A stretch of DNA of 64,000 bases from Pseudoalteromonas sp. OOF1S-7 (GTDB taxonomy: Bacteria; Pseudomonadota; Gammaproteobacteria; Enterobacterales; Alteromonadaceae), in the NCBI RefSeq assembly GCF_022347765.1, contig NZ_JAKRFZ010000006.1:124001-188000 (forward strand), given 5' to 3'. The notes below the pieces were generated by a model. The model was given only the letters and a program-made list of their open reading frames with translations. It ran no database searches and had not been told where the DNA came from. Positions within the stretch are counted from its first letter, which is position 1; each line of letters begins with the position of its first letter. The translations under genes and the position numbers were made by a program. Below, piece after piece: positions 7,855 through 17,529 of this stretch.

Positions 7855-8085
7855 GCCGGGATGACGAAGGTGAAGCCGGGATGACGAAGGTGAAGCCGGG
7901 ATGACGAAGGTGAAGCCGGGATGACGAAGGTGAAGCCGGGATGACGAAGGTGAAGCCGGGATGACGAAGGTGAAGCAGGGATGACGAAGGTGAAGCAGGG
8001 ATGACGAAGGCGAAGCAGGATGACGAAGGCGAAGCAGGATGACGAAGGCGAAGCAGGATGACGAAGGCGAAGCTGGGATGACGGA
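7855..8085. repeat. Tandem repeat, 20-bp units turning into 19-bp units
   Basis: Eight 20-base units of GCCGGGATGACGAAGGTGAA type begin at 7855, 7875, and so on to 7995. The 7975 and 7995 units carry GCAGGG. Three 19-base units follow (8015, 8034, 8053), then a partial one at 8072. Unit length is not a multiple of three and no gene spans it. It grows out of an inverted repeat (CCCGGC/GCCGGG at about 7844-7860), which probably seeded the expansion. Confidence 0.9.
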
Positions 8086-8215
8086 TATGTGGGTAAAGTT
8101 GAGTGAAAATATGAATGTGCCAAAGGTTTAATAAAGCCTTACTTAAGACACAACCGCCATTTATCGCGCATGGGGATTAAGCGAGTAACGCACAAACTAG
8201 CAAACACAACCAGTC

Positions 8216-8236
8216 ATCCCGCACTTGATGCGGGAT
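8216..8236. repeat. REP-like hairpin
   Basis: ATCCCGCA and TGCGGGAT pair around a 5-base loop. It is downstream of the PhoD-type gene. A variant with the same GTCA...CCC lead-in is at about 2199-2230. Confidence 0.5.
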
Positions 8237-8379
8237 CTACTTGAATACACAGCCATACCAGCAGGTGGACCATGAAGCGTGCGTCGCTTGGTAGTATATG
8301 GCTCAGGTGCAGAGCCGGATAAGGCCACAAAGTGGCACTGATGCGACCTGACAACGCAAAAGCGCCACTTGTGCTGCGA

Positions 8380-9957
8380 TTAAACCAGTTTGGCTTTGCC
8401 TGCTTTGACGGTAAAGCGCTTGCCAATGTGCGACTGATCATTCTTAAAGCCGACGAACGGCACATGGTGCCAGCTGGCGTTTAGTTCATCCTGAGTGATG
8501 TCCAGGGTGACAAAGCCGCGATTGGCCAGGTCGATATAGCGGATGTGAGGATTCTCCGGGATCAGGATTTTACCAACATCGCCTACCAACTGTTGCAGGC
8601 CCGGCACCGGAATTGACGGTGATGTGACCGACGAGGTGACGATTTCTACCGCAATGGCTCCTTCGTGGGTAAAGCGGTTGTATTCGTGCCAGTCGTAGGG
8701 GTTTTTACAGATGTTTGCGGCCCATGACGAGTGTACATCACCGGTTAAGAACACCACGTTATCTATCTGGTTTTGTTCAATAAAATCTAGCAAACGATGG
8801 CGTGCAGCCGGGTAACCGTCCCAGGCATCGCCATTGATGGGTTTGCCCAGCATCTGAATTTGCATCATCTGTACCTGCTGGCCCAGCAACTTCCATTGTA
8901 CGCCGTTTTGCTTGGCCTCAAACAGGTTGTCGTACAGCCATTGTTCCTGCGCGTAGCCCAGCAAAGTGCGTGATTCATCCAGGCGCGCCGGATCTTTGAT
9001 CTCAACTTGCTGATCGCGGCCGATCAAACGGGTGTCGAGCATATTCAGATCCAGCAAAGATCCAAACTGGAAGCGGCGATAAGATCGCTCCCGGTTGTTG
9101 TCGCTCGGCTCACGGATCGGCATCCACTCATAATAGGCTTTAATGGCAGCAGCCTTACGGATTTGCCAGTCGCCCTCACCGTCATTATGGTTTTCTGCCC
9201 CGCCCGACCAGGTATCATTGGTAAATTCATGATCATCCCAGATACAGATCATGGGGTGGGTCTGGTGCAGGGTTTGCAGGTCTTCGTCGGTTTTATAGCA
9301 GGCATGGCGCACCCGGTAGTCGTCCAGCGTCACCATTTCGTGGGCTGGTTGTACTTTACGGTTCCAAAGGAACGGATTGCGGTAGACATCTTTGTTACCG
9401 TATTCGTACAGGTAGTCACCCAGGTGTAGTACGGCATCCAGGTCGTCAATTTCCGCGATACGGGCATACACATTAAAATACCCATAGCTAAAGTGCGAGC
9501 ACGACGTCATAGCCAGCTTAACCTGTCTGACATCATAGGCCGGCAGCGTTTTGGTACGCCCTGTCGGCGAGGTGATGGGCTTATCCAGCTCATCAATGAT
9601 AAAGCGATAATAATAGTGGGTATCGGGGGCAAGCCCGCTGGCATCAACCTTAACGGTGAAATCACACTGTCCGTCGGTGATCTCATAACCCTCTGCAACA
9701 AGTGCAGAAAACTGCGGATCTTCTGAGACCTGCCAGAGCACTTTGACGCTGAGCGTGGCCATATCTACCCGCTCCTGCACCTCTGGTGGAATGGTAATGC
9801 GGGTCCATAAGATCACCCGGTCATCCAATGGGTCGCCGCTGGCAACGCCATGGCTGAACGGGTTTTGTGAAAAAGTACAGCCGCTCAATCCCAGAGTGAG
9901 GGGAACGGTGGACAGCATCAGGCTGGTTTTAAAGAATTCGCGACGGGATAGGCTCAT
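8380..9957 (-). CDS. PhoD-family alkaline phosphatase/phosphodiesterase
   Basis: A 525-residue secreted enzyme that releases phosphate from phosphoesters. PhoD enzymes are Tat-exported and use Fe and Ca. The N-terminus has a twin-arginine motif SRREFF at residues 4-9 and a lipobox-like LSGC with Cys 27, so it may be a Tat-exported lipoprotein. Family motifs follow: the N-terminal SHGVASGDP, TSCSHF, HLGDYLYEYG, WDDHEFTND, NMLDTR and FLTGDVHSSW. Length fits the family. Upstream spacing is about 170 bases to a divergent binding-protein gene. No convincing Pho box was found. Identification is strong; the substrate is not determinable. Confidence 0.92.
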   Translation of the reverse strand: MSLSRREFFKTSLMLSTVPLTLGLSGCTFSQNPFSHGVASGDPLDDRVILWTRITIPPEVQERVDMATLSVKVLWQVSEDPQFSALVAEGYEITDGQCDFTVKVDASGLAPDTHYYYRFIIDELDKPITSPTGRTKTLPAYDVRQVKLAMTSCSHFSYGYFNVYARIAEIDDLDAVLHLGDYLYEYGNKDVYRNPFLWNRKVQPAHEMVTLDDYRVRHACYKTDEDLQTLHQTHPMICIWDDHEFTNDTWSGGAENHNDGEGDWQIRKAAAIKAYYEWMPIREPSDNNRERSYRRFQFGSLLDLNMLDTRLIGRDQQVEIKDPARLDESRTLLGYAQEQWLYDNLFEAKQNGVQWKLLGQQVQMMQIQMLGKPINGDAWDGYPAARHRLLDFIEQNQIDNVVFLTGDVHSSWAANICKNPYDWHEYNRFTHEGAIAVEIVTSSVTSPSIPVPGLQQLVGDVGKILIPENPHIRYIDLANRGFVTLDITQDELNASWHHVPFVGFKNDQSHIGKRFTVKAGKAKLV

Positions 9958-10127
9958 AAGTAAATACTCTAATTGTCATTTTTGGGCGGTATTTAAACGT
10001 GTTAATGTTAATTTTATATAGCAAAAATATTACATTGAACACGCTTTGCGACCAAACAGGCAGCTTTGATTTAAAACTGGTGCGATAAAAGCTATAACTA
10101 TAAAAACCAAGGTCAGATAATAAGCAG

Positions 10128-10934
10128 GTGAGAGTGAGTGGTATCAGGGGGTATCTCAGAGTGTGGTGCTTTTTTATTGCGGGGCTGTTGTTTTACGGGC
10201 CGCAAGTTGGTGCGCAGCAGCCGTGTGCCAGCGAAGTTAAAATAGGCGTAGTGGCCGACTGGCCGCCGTTAACGGCCGTTGACGAGCGTGGTGCATACGG
10301 GCTGGATGTCGAGATTGCCCGCAAGGTGTTTACCGAACTGAATATCTGCCCACACTTTTTGCGCCTGCCCACTTCCGCCCGAAGTTTAGATCAGCTGGGT
10401 AAAGGGTCCGTTGATGTGTTACTGATGGTCAGCTATGTGCAGGAGCGGGCCGAATTAGGGGTGTTTTCAGCACCTTACAGGTGGGAAAAAATGCGGCTAT
10501 TTTCCCTTCGCCAGCCACGTATGGCGATAGACTTAAAAGCGCTGCTGCGATTAGGGTATCGTATCGGGCTGAGCATTGGCTCTTACTATGGAGAGGAGCT
10601 TAAAAACCTTGCCAATAACCCTGACTTTGGGCATTTGCTGGTGGGGATTTCTGGCAGTACGCAGCGTGTCGAAATGCTGGCAAAAAAGCGTGTCGACTTT
10701 ATCATTGAAGACGAAATTCTTGGGCGCTTTATGGGCCGTAAATTGGGCATAAAAAACTTTCATATCTGGGATTACCCGGTTCACAATAACCAGGTGCACT
10801 TTTTATTGCGTAAGGGGCTGTTTGATTCGGCGCAACTGGCGCGGTTTAATGGCGCGATAGCGCATCTTAGGCCTCAGATAGACAAGCTGGTAGAATACTA
10901 TACTTATCATACCGTACCGCGCGGGGCTAACTGA
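10128..10934 (+). CDS. Periplasmic solute-binding protein, family 3
   Basis: 268 residues with a signal peptide (VWCFFIAGLLFYG, cleavage near AQQ), then the family-3 binding-protein start VKIGVVADWPPLT and the following GAYGLDVEIARKVF. Later LLMVSYVQERAE, YRIGLSIGSYYGEEL and KRVDFIIEDE fit the two-lobed fold used for amino acids and similar small molecules. No permease or ATPase lies next to it, as is common for stand-alone marine versions that may act as sensors. The start is uncertain: GTG at 10128 or GTG at 10134, both near AGGTGAG-like sequence. Ligand unknown. Confidence 0.85.
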   Translation: MRVSGIRGYLRVWCFFIAGLLFYGPQVGAQQPCASEVKIGVVADWPPLTAVDERGAYGLDVEIARKVFTELNICPHFLRLPTSARSLDQLGKGSVDVLLMVSYVQERAELGVFSAPYRWEKMRLFSLRQPRMAIDLKALLRLGYRIGLSIGSYYGEELKNLANNPDFGHLLVGISGSTQRVEMLAKKRVDFIIEDEILGRFMGRKLGIKNFHIWDYPVHNNQVHFLLRKGLFDSAQLARFNGAIAHLRPQIDKLVEYYTYHTVPRGAN

Positions 10935-11012
10935 AACGGACGGTAATATAAATTCTGCTTTATTGTGGTCTACACTAAGGAAGCTAATGGAGCCGCAATA
11001 AAGGAAACAACA

Positions 11013-12464
11013 ATGCGCAAACACATTCTCCCTCTGTTTGTTTTACTCTCCGGGTGCATGGGCACCGCAGACAGTGCTGCCAACGATCCACAAGTTTATG
11101 CCGCCTATACGATGCTGGCACCCACGCAAAAAGGGGGGGTGCAAATCTACGCCAGAGCCATTGTCGATGGGGCGCATATCAGCGACCAGCAATGCCCACA
11201 ATTGCTGCATTCGGCTGGTGAGGGGATAAAAACGCAGGCCAGACGATTAAATCCGGATCCGGATAATTTTCCGGTGACGGTCTGTGAAGCCGTGATAAAC
11301 CCGGATACCCGCTATCGGCTTTCTTACGGTGGCATAGAGCTGGCTCCGGTTACGCTGGCGCCTGAACATATTCAGGTCTTTGGTGATTCGGGCTGTAAAA
11401 GCACGGTATGCGAAGGCGCAAGTGCAGCACAGCCCTTTGCTCAGCTGGCGGATCTGGGTGCAAAGCAAACCAAGCAGCTGATCCTGCATATGGGCGACTT
11501 CAACTACCGTGGCACGTCGGGCAGTATCAGCAAAGACATTTACGCTTATGATGCGGGAGATGGCGGCTATGGCGGCCCCTCGTGTGGATTGACCGAAACC
11601 TATTACTCACAAAATGCCAGCGGCAGTCCCAAGCCCGACACCTGGCAGAGCTGGCAGGCCGATTTATTCGCCCCGGCTAAGTCTTTGCTGGCCAGTGCCC
11701 CCTGGGTATTTGCCAGAGGCAATCATGAACTGTGCAGTCGTGCAGGCCCTGGCTGGTTTTATTTTCTGGGGCCAGGCTCAGACTTACCCGGTAGTATTGC
11801 TCAGCAGTCATGCCCCTATCAGGGCGAATTCAGCCAGCCGCCTGGCGAGGCGAGTGAGCATATTGTGATGATAGACCCTTACTTACTTGAGCTGGATTCC
11901 CTGGCGCTGTGGGTGATGGATTCGGCCAATGCCTGCGATTCACGTGCGCCACAAACCCTTACACGCCAATATCGCGATCAATATTCCCGGCTGCAGCAAG
12001 TGGCGTCACGGGTGAAAACCCCGTTATGGATGATGACGCACAGGCCGCTGTGGGGACAAAGCGGGCCGGTTGGCACGCCTTCAATCACAGATATGCTGCA
12101 GACGGCGCTGAAAACCACCCTGTCTCAGCAGTTACCACCCGAAGTCAGTTTATCTTTATCAGGACATATGCATATTTACCAGTCTCTGGCCTTTGATAAG
12201 AACAGTGGCCGTCCTCCTCAGCTGGTGGTGGGCAACAGTGGTGTCAGCCTGAGTTCAACCGGTGCAAACAGCGGATTCAGTGCCCAGATTGATGGCAAGC
12301 GTGCACAGGGCAATACTCAGGGTGAGTTTGGTTATATTTCCATTAAGCTGGAGAAAGATCACCAATGGCAGGGGCAGTTTTACAACACGCAGGGCCAGGT
12401 GTTTCTTGAGTGTGGCAGCAAGCAGGCTGAGCAAGGTAAAGCCCTGTGCCAGATTGCGCGTTAA
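11013..12464 (+). CDS. Secreted metallophosphoesterase (lipoprotein)
   Basis: 483 residues starting at an ATG with AAAGGA 7 bases upstream. The lipobox LLSGC puts the lipid on Cys 15. Calcineurin-type metal motifs appear in order: FGDSGC, HMGDFNY, RGNHE, MMTHRPLWG and LSGHMHIY. These are the five motifs of two-metal phosphoesterases. Extra Cys residues in the loops (CGLTETYYS, CSRAG, SCPYQG, ACDSRAP) suggest disulfides and an envelope location. A neighbouring PhoD-type gene on the other strand adds to a phosphate-scavenging theme. Substrate not predictable. Confidence 0.85.
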   Translation: MRKHILPLFVLLSGCMGTADSAANDPQVYAAYTMLAPTQKGGVQIYARAIVDGAHISDQQCPQLLHSAGEGIKTQARRLNPDPDNFPVTVCEAVINPDTRYRLSYGGIELAPVTLAPEHIQVFGDSGCKSTVCEGASAAQPFAQLADLGAKQTKQLILHMGDFNYRGTSGSISKDIYAYDAGDGGYGGPSCGLTETYYSQNASGSPKPDTWQSWQADLFAPAKSLLASAPWVFARGNHELCSRAGPGWFYFLGPGSDLPGSIAQQSCPYQGEFSQPPGEASEHIVMIDPYLLELDSLALWVMDSANACDSRAPQTLTRQYRDQYSRLQQVASRVKTPLWMMTHRPLWGQSGPVGTPSITDMLQTALKTTLSQQLPPEVSLSLSGHMHIYQSLAFDKNSGRPPQLVVGNSGVSLSSTGANSGFSAQIDGKRAQGNTQGEFGYISIKLEKDHQWQGQFYNTQGQVFLECGSKQAEQGKALCQIAR

Positions 12465-12509
12465 GAGTACCTGCCGGCACCTGAGCAAAGGTGCCGACTA
12501 TTTTCCTGT

Positions 12510-13592
12510 TTACCAGGCCAGTTGCCAGTTCAAATTAAGCCTCAGCGTGAGCGCCTTGTTTGGATTGAGGTGATCCAGTGCGGTGGTAACCAACCAGGTT
12601 TCACCCTGATAAGCCAGCTCGGGTGCCAGGTTTATCGGGTCCAGCATCATACGCCAGTCTCCCAGTTGCATGCCCAGCTGTGCAAAGTGCTGGCCGCCCT
12701 GGCGACGGACACTGGCCAGATAGCGGTAACCCAGAAAGTGATACTGGCCTTGCAGGTAAACCTGGCTGGGTAAATCAAAGTCATGATTTTGAGCGGTTTC
12801 TCGCCCTTTTAACAGGGGCCGAAAGCTGCTGAACCCGGCATTGTCGACAAAGCTGCCTTTGGTGTTTATGTCCGCCTCGGTAAAGCCTGCCTGGTCCAAT
12901 TCAAACTGGTTGTACAGGTCGATGACTTGGCCTGAAAGTGCAAAGTGCTCGGTCACCTGCCAGTCAAAGTGCACATCGAGGGATAAGCCATCTCCGCGCG
13001 TGCGCCAGGCATCGTCTGTGTTGGGGCGCTTTAGAAAGTTGTTATCGCTGTAATACTCGCTAAATTGCAGCGCGCCACGTAATTGTGCATTGTCGCTGCC
13101 CGAGAGTGCACCGCTCAGCTGCGAATCTCTGAGGTAGTTGAGTTGCCAGTAGTTCGCCTGCACGGTGACTGTTAGAGCATCAAAATGGTGCTGATAAGCG
13201 AGCCCCAGACCTTTACTGCGAGCGCCAGTCAGCGCCAGCCTGGTGTCGTAGCTGTCATAGCTGGTTAGTGGCTGATCATTTTGCTCCTGATAATAACCCA
13301 GCGCTGTTTGCGCATTGGTATCAATCAGGTAGTCAATACGCTGCATCGTATGGAGTTGCCAGTTTGTAAGGGCCGCATGGCGGTAGGCCACGCCAAAGCG
13401 TGACTGAGAAAAACCAAATGAGGCATCCGACTCAGGACGCTGGTCCCATTCGTCACGGGCAATTTTTAATACCGGCGCAATGTTCGTCTGGCTATTGCTG
13501 TCAAGATAGATTGTTACTTCATGGGTGTTTGCCATTGTGCCTGTAGACACCAACAGGCTGGCAGACAAGCCCAAAAACCATTGTTTGTTCAT
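12510..13592 (-). CDS. Outer-membrane beta-barrel protein
   Basis: 360 residues with a signal peptide (NKQWFLGLSASLLVSTGTMA). The mature part is alternating amphipathic strands, many ending in aromatic residues (FGVAYRHAALTNWQLHTMQRIDYL, VTVQANYWQLNYL, LTLRLNLNWQLAW), with a final strand closing on Trp as barrels do. It follows the 1175-residue lipoprotein gene by 90 bases in the same direction, so the two are probably co-transcribed. A GGAA site precedes the chosen ATG. No porin or transporter family is recognised, and nothing in it fixes its specificity. Confidence 0.75.
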   Translation of the reverse strand: MNKQWFLGLSASLLVSTGTMANTHEVTIYLDSNSQTNIAPVLKIARDEWDQRPESDASFGFSQSRFGVAYRHAALTNWQLHTMQRIDYLIDTNAQTALGYYQEQNDQPLTSYDSYDTRLALTGARSKGLGLAYQHHFDALTVTVQANYWQLNYLRDSQLSGALSGSDNAQLRGALQFSEYYSDNNFLKRPNTDDAWRTRGDGLSLDVHFDWQVTEHFALSGQVIDLYNQFELDQAGFTEADINTKGSFVDNAGFSSFRPLLKGRETAQNHDFDLPSQVYLQGQYHFLGYRYLASVRRQGGQHFAQLGMQLGDWRMMLDPINLAPELAYQGETWLVTTALDHLNPNKALTLRLNLNWQLAW

Positions 13593-13645
13593 AGCATTCC
13601 ATAAAAAGGGCCAGCATCCGCTGACCCTAAGTGAGGTGTTACTCA

Positions 13646-13669
13646 TTTGGCCAGCAAAATCTGGCCAAA
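13646..13669 (-). promoter_or_regulatory. Inverted repeat between lipoprotein and barrel genes
   Basis: TTTGGCCAG and CTGGCCAAA form a 9-bp stem with a 6-base loop. No T-run follows on the minus strand, so it is more likely an mRNA-stabilising or partial-attenuation hairpin than a full terminator. Confidence 0.5.
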
Positions 13670-13681
13670 GCGACACGGGTT

Positions 13682-16600
13682 TTAGAGCGTTTCGATTTGC
13701 TCGTTGGCGTAAATGATGAATACACCTGCATCTCGCTTGACGATTCTGGCGGCCTGCTCTTCACCCACCATAATGGTGCCCAGCGTTTGCTCGCCTTCAT
13801 TGCCGTCGTCTGAGTTTGGTTGTGCCAGCACTAAAGTAACCCCTTCGGCATTATTGGCAGAGAGCTGCTCTGTTTGTGTGTTGTAGAGCACCGTAAAGCT
13901 GCGCTTGAGCTCAGAACCAGGCACCAGGTAGTCAACATCCAGTTCCAGCTCGCCCGCTTTAAAGTCGGTACGCTGGCCTACCAGAGACAGGTCAACATGG
14001 TACTCACCCAGTTTAACATTGACATTCATGGCTGCACTGATATCCAGGTAGTTGGTTTCGGTCTCGATTTGGTAGGTGTCATTGGGCTTACCAAAAGTGC
14101 TATTGCCTCCATAACTTCGCTCGTTGTAGAGCCTGTAATAGACAACTTCGACCTGACCATAGCCCGGATAATTGAGTGTATATCCCTGATCTAGCTTGTT
14201 TTCAAATGCTTGTAGTGCGTAGCCCTGGCTGCCTATCATCAGCTCGGTACCGCTAATATCCTTTACTGCCGACAAATAGCTGTCATAGTTCATAGTCCAT
14301 TCTGCGTGCTTGACTGGGTCGAGGTAATTCCCGCTTTCGTCCACTGGCATACCTTTTTCATCCAGATCATGTGGCTGAATAAAGTAGGCCGTATACCCCT
14401 CTTTTGTGGTGTCAGGCTGAAGGTACGCAGCAAGGCTGTTATCAAGTTTATGGAACTGATCAAAAGAGTTCGTGCTGATCATTAGCGCATTCTGTTCGTC
14501 TTGTTGCGTCATCGCATTGATGAATACTGAACTGTATTCGAGGGCCACTCCGTCGTTATTTGACACTACATATTGATAGCTGGCCATAGTGCTATTGTCA
14601 CCAGTCGAACTCCAGGATTGTTGAAGTTCTCCGATCGTTGAAACGATGGTGTTACCGTCTGCAGATACTTCGACCTCGGGGGAACTGTCAAAGCTTGGGA
14701 ACATATACCGTGCCGATAGGTCATAGCTTTGACCTATCTGATAACCCTGTTCTGAAAACTGAAAGTTGACGTAAATATCATCTACAGTCCCAATGTAAAA
14801 GATGCCTGAACGGGCTGGTGTCAATAAGGTTTGGACATCTTTGATGCTGGCATAGTCAACCGGGAAGCGGCCTAATTTTTGCAAGTCTACTTTGTTGTTG
14901 GCATAGAACCATGTTCTCCAGTCCAGTTGATCAACAGGTACCTGTTCACCAGACTCAAATGTCACCAGTCCATTAGCATAATGAGTGATGCTGTCTTGCG
15001 GATAACGAAAAGACTGTAATCTAAATTCACCGGTGCTTTCTGGTACGATCCGCTCGAGTCGTTTAGTGACAAAGTTGTTTCCATAGTCACTGGTCACTTC
15101 AACATAGTCTACGCCCCGATAAGTGCTGATCTTTCTTGTATGAATAGGAGTTGTGTTTTCATCGTCTATATATTGAGTGACAACAGTGGCAACGCCCTGC
15201 TGATTAATCGGTTGGAACTCAATCAGCAATGACTCGCCGTTTTTGCTGGTGATTTTGGCCTTTGAATTAGACTCAATGGCCAGCTTGCCAGCATCAGAAA
15301 TAAGGCGGCCAAAATGTTCAAACCCGGCAGGGTTAAACTCACTAAGGTTATCCAGTTTTACCGTCAAACTTGCGCCGAACTGACTGCCCTGTGCAGCACT
15401 AAACGCGCCGCTAAGCGATAGCATACCAGGTACAAATACTGTATCGGGGCGTATTGAGAACTCGTACCAACTTGCAGAGCCCTCAAAACTTGAAACATGT
15501 TCTAATTTTTCAATATGTTTTGCTGTTAGTTCAGCACTGAGCATGCCCTTAAAGCTGACTGGGTTTTTAACCGTGTCTGTTGCTTTCTGAGCTATGGTTA
15601 CATCCAGTGTCAGGCTACCATGGCGGCCATCAAACGCGGGAGCCGTCCCTTCTTTAAGCTGCTCTGTGGTGACAGGCTGATTCAGTACTACCTGAACCTG
15701 GCTATTCGGGTGAAGCGTCAATGCAGCCGCATTATTCTCTACTTTACCTGACACACTCAGTGTATAGGTTTGATTGTCTTCAGCAACGGTCAGCTTAGCG
15801 GTGGCTTCCAGCTGCTCTTCACCCGCAGACGCGGTAACTGAGAACACTAAACCCGTTTCGTCAATCACGGCTACGCCGGTTGCGCCAGCCAGTTCCAGAT
15901 AGTCATCGAGTTTTATTGGCTGGTTATTGTTAGGCAGCTGCCCGGCACGACGCGCACTGTCGATTAAAGCCAGTGCTTCAGAGACGTCCGCGAGCAACTT
16001 ATAAGAATTAGCCTGAGCACGCACCATCTCTGTGGCATCGTTGATCAGTGCAACAAACTCATCCCCTTGTGTACGGACTTCTTTACCGTGTGTGTCTGCA
16101 ACATCAAACAGGTTCGCAAATACGCGAATATCCTGCACCATTGCTGCGGCCTTCGCGACGGCATCGTCACCACTTTGCTGTTGTGCCTGACCTTTGATGC
16201 GATCAGTGCCCTGAGTATCCGCACTGAGCATTTCGTTGTGCAGGCGCGTCGACAGCTTTTCTAATTCACTGAGTTTACCCAGCTGGTTTGCCAGTGCCGG
16301 ATCCGCTTTAATCAGTGAGATCAATTGTTGGCTTGCAAGCTCAGCACCTACAAGGATATCACTTAAATTGAATTCAAAGCTGGCATCGTCGTCGTGGTCA
16401 GCATTGGACAAAAATGCCCCGTCTGTGGCCTGAATATCGGCAATGGCTTCGGCAAGTCGAGTACTGAGCGCATTGTTCTGTTCACCCAGGTCGGAAAATA
16501 AAGCATGAGCAATACCTGCGTTGATCAAGGCGTAACGCAGGTCATCACTGTCGTTATCATCCACAAGTGAGGCACTGTCTTCTATCTGCGCCGGTGTCAT

Positions 16601-17209
16601 CTGGTGCAAAGCACCCACCAGGCCAAACAGATCGGCGATTTCAGAGTATGCTGTGGCAATTGACTCAGCAGTCATATCACCGCGCTGCTGAGCAATTGCA
16701 GCGGCAAAATGCGTCAAGGGTGTAATGTTTGCCGTGTTGGAAGACTCATCTACATTAACGAATGTGCTGAGTACCAGATCAGGATCGATTTTGGTCAGGT
16801 TAATGCGTTCACCAAAGGCTATCTGACCACCCGCGTCATTTTGACCACACCCAGCTGGTGCATCACAGATCATATAGGTTGGGCTTTGCGGATCCTGACT
16901 GACACGGATTTGTGCTTTAACGATGCCTTGTGCATTGTTCACTGTGGCAGTAAACAGACCTTTTTCATCGGTCACAACGGCTGTTTTGCTCTCAAGCTGT
17001 ACTGGCTCACCGTTTTCATATCTAAAGAAAGTAACCGGTGCATTGATTAAAGTGCCCTTTGCCGCCACACCCTTGATTTCACTGGATGTTACTTTTGTAT
17101 CTGGCGTAAGGTCTTGCTCTTTGTTAGTTTGAGTATCATCACTGTCAGAACCACAACCGCTGAGCACAGATAAAACGCCCAGAGCGAGCAAGGTTTTTTT
17201 GAATTCCAT
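13682..17209 (-). CDS. Very large surface lipoprotein, unknown family
   Basis: 1175 residues. Residues 1-19 form a lipoprotein signal (LLALGVLSVLSGC), followed by an acidic, Asp-rich linker (GSDSDDTQTNKEQD). A carboxypeptidase-regulatory-like beta domain appears early (IKGVAAKGTLINAPVTFFR, VVTDEKGLFTATV). A helical region (about 150-420, e.g. LTHFAAAIAQQRGDM) precedes a long beta-rich C-terminal half. Only a few Cys (CDAPAGC region) are present. The outer-membrane barrel gene lies downstream in the same direction. Large lipoprotein/barrel pairs often form surface binding or secretion units, but no named family is recognised. The sequence from 17210 to 17529 upstream has no gene and probably contains its promoter. 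Confidence 0.75.
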   Translation of the reverse strand: MEFKKTLLALGVLSVLSGCGSDSDDTQTNKEQDLTPDTKVTSSEIKGVAAKGTLINAPVTFFRYENGEPVQLESKTAVVTDEKGLFTATVNNAQGIVKAQIRVSQDPQSPTYMICDAPAGCGQNDAGGQIAFGERINLTKIDPDLVLSTFVNVDESSNTANITPLTHFAAAIAQQRGDMTAESIATAYSEIADLFGLVGALHQMTPAQIEDSASLVDDNDSDDLRYALINAGIAHALFSDLGEQNNALSTRLAEAIADIQATDGAFLSNADHDDDASFEFNLSDILVGAELASQQLISLIKADPALANQLGKLSELEKLSTRLHNEMLSADTQGTDRIKGQAQQQSGDDAVAKAAAMVQDIRVFANLFDVADTHGKEVRTQGDEFVALINDATEMVRAQANSYKLLADVSEALALIDSARRAGQLPNNNQPIKLDDYLELAGATGVAVIDETGLVFSVTASAGEEQLEATAKLTVAEDNQTYTLSVSGKVENNAAALTLHPNSQVQVVLNQPVTTEQLKEGTAPAFDGRHGSLTLDVTIAQKATDTVKNPVSFKGMLSAELTAKHIEKLEHVSSFEGSASWYEFSIRPDTVFVPGMLSLSGAFSAAQGSQFGASLTVKLDNLSEFNPAGFEHFGRLISDAGKLAIESNSKAKITSKNGESLLIEFQPINQQGVATVVTQYIDDENTTPIHTRKISTYRGVDYVEVTSDYGNNFVTKRLERIVPESTGEFRLQSFRYPQDSITHYANGLVTFESGEQVPVDQLDWRTWFYANNKVDLQKLGRFPVDYASIKDVQTLLTPARSGIFYIGTVDDIYVNFQFSEQGYQIGQSYDLSARYMFPSFDSSPEVEVSADGNTIVSTIGELQQSWSSTGDNSTMASYQYVVSNNDGVALEYSSVFINAMTQQDEQNALMISTNSFDQFHKLDNSLAAYLQPDTTKEGYTAYFIQPHDLDEKGMPVDESGNYLDPVKHAEWTMNYDSYLSAVKDISGTELMIGSQGYALQAFENKLDQGYTLNYPGYGQVEVVYYRLYNERSYGGNSTFGKPNDTYQIETETNYLDISAAMNVNVKLGEYHVDLSLVGQRTDFKAGELELDVDYLVPGSELKRSFTVLYNTQTEQLSANNAEGVTLVLAQPNSDDGNEGEQTLGTIMVGEEQAARIVKRDAGVFIIYANEQIETL

Positions 17210-17529
17210 ATTGAGTCTCCATTATTGAGTGGTCGTTGCGTACTGCATAGGTCTGTCCAGTGACCAGCTGAGTGGTGTTTCTGGGGAAAGGGTAAATGTT
17301 ATGGGTTAGCTTGAAGTGCTATATCCTTGTTATGAACCAACGTCGTCCTGATGCAGTATTCACTTAATTATTGTGATTTTTACGTCGGTTATTGTAATTG
17401 GGTGAGTTTATTTAGCAATATAAAAAAGACTCTTCCTAATCTATCTTTTTGTTTATTATGTGTTTTCTTTGTAAATTGATGTGAACAATTGCGTCTTTTA
17501 ATAAGGTTTTTGTTGAGAAAAAAGGGAGA
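17210..17529. other. Intergenic region, no gene seen
   Basis: 320 AT-rich bases between two minus-strand genes. They presumably carry the promoter of the large lipoprotein gene. No repeat, hairpin or operator was recognised. Confidence 0.5.

Noticed and set aside
7812-8123. Minus-strand frame through the tandem repeat giving a regular FTFVIPASPSSSRLHLRHPG-type pattern
   Set aside because: Unit lengths of 20 and 19 bases shift the frame, and there is no ribosome site; the frame is an artefact of the repeat.
10021-10127. Pho box between the PhoD-type and binding-protein genes
   Set aside because: No paired CTGTCAT-like halves with correct spacing.
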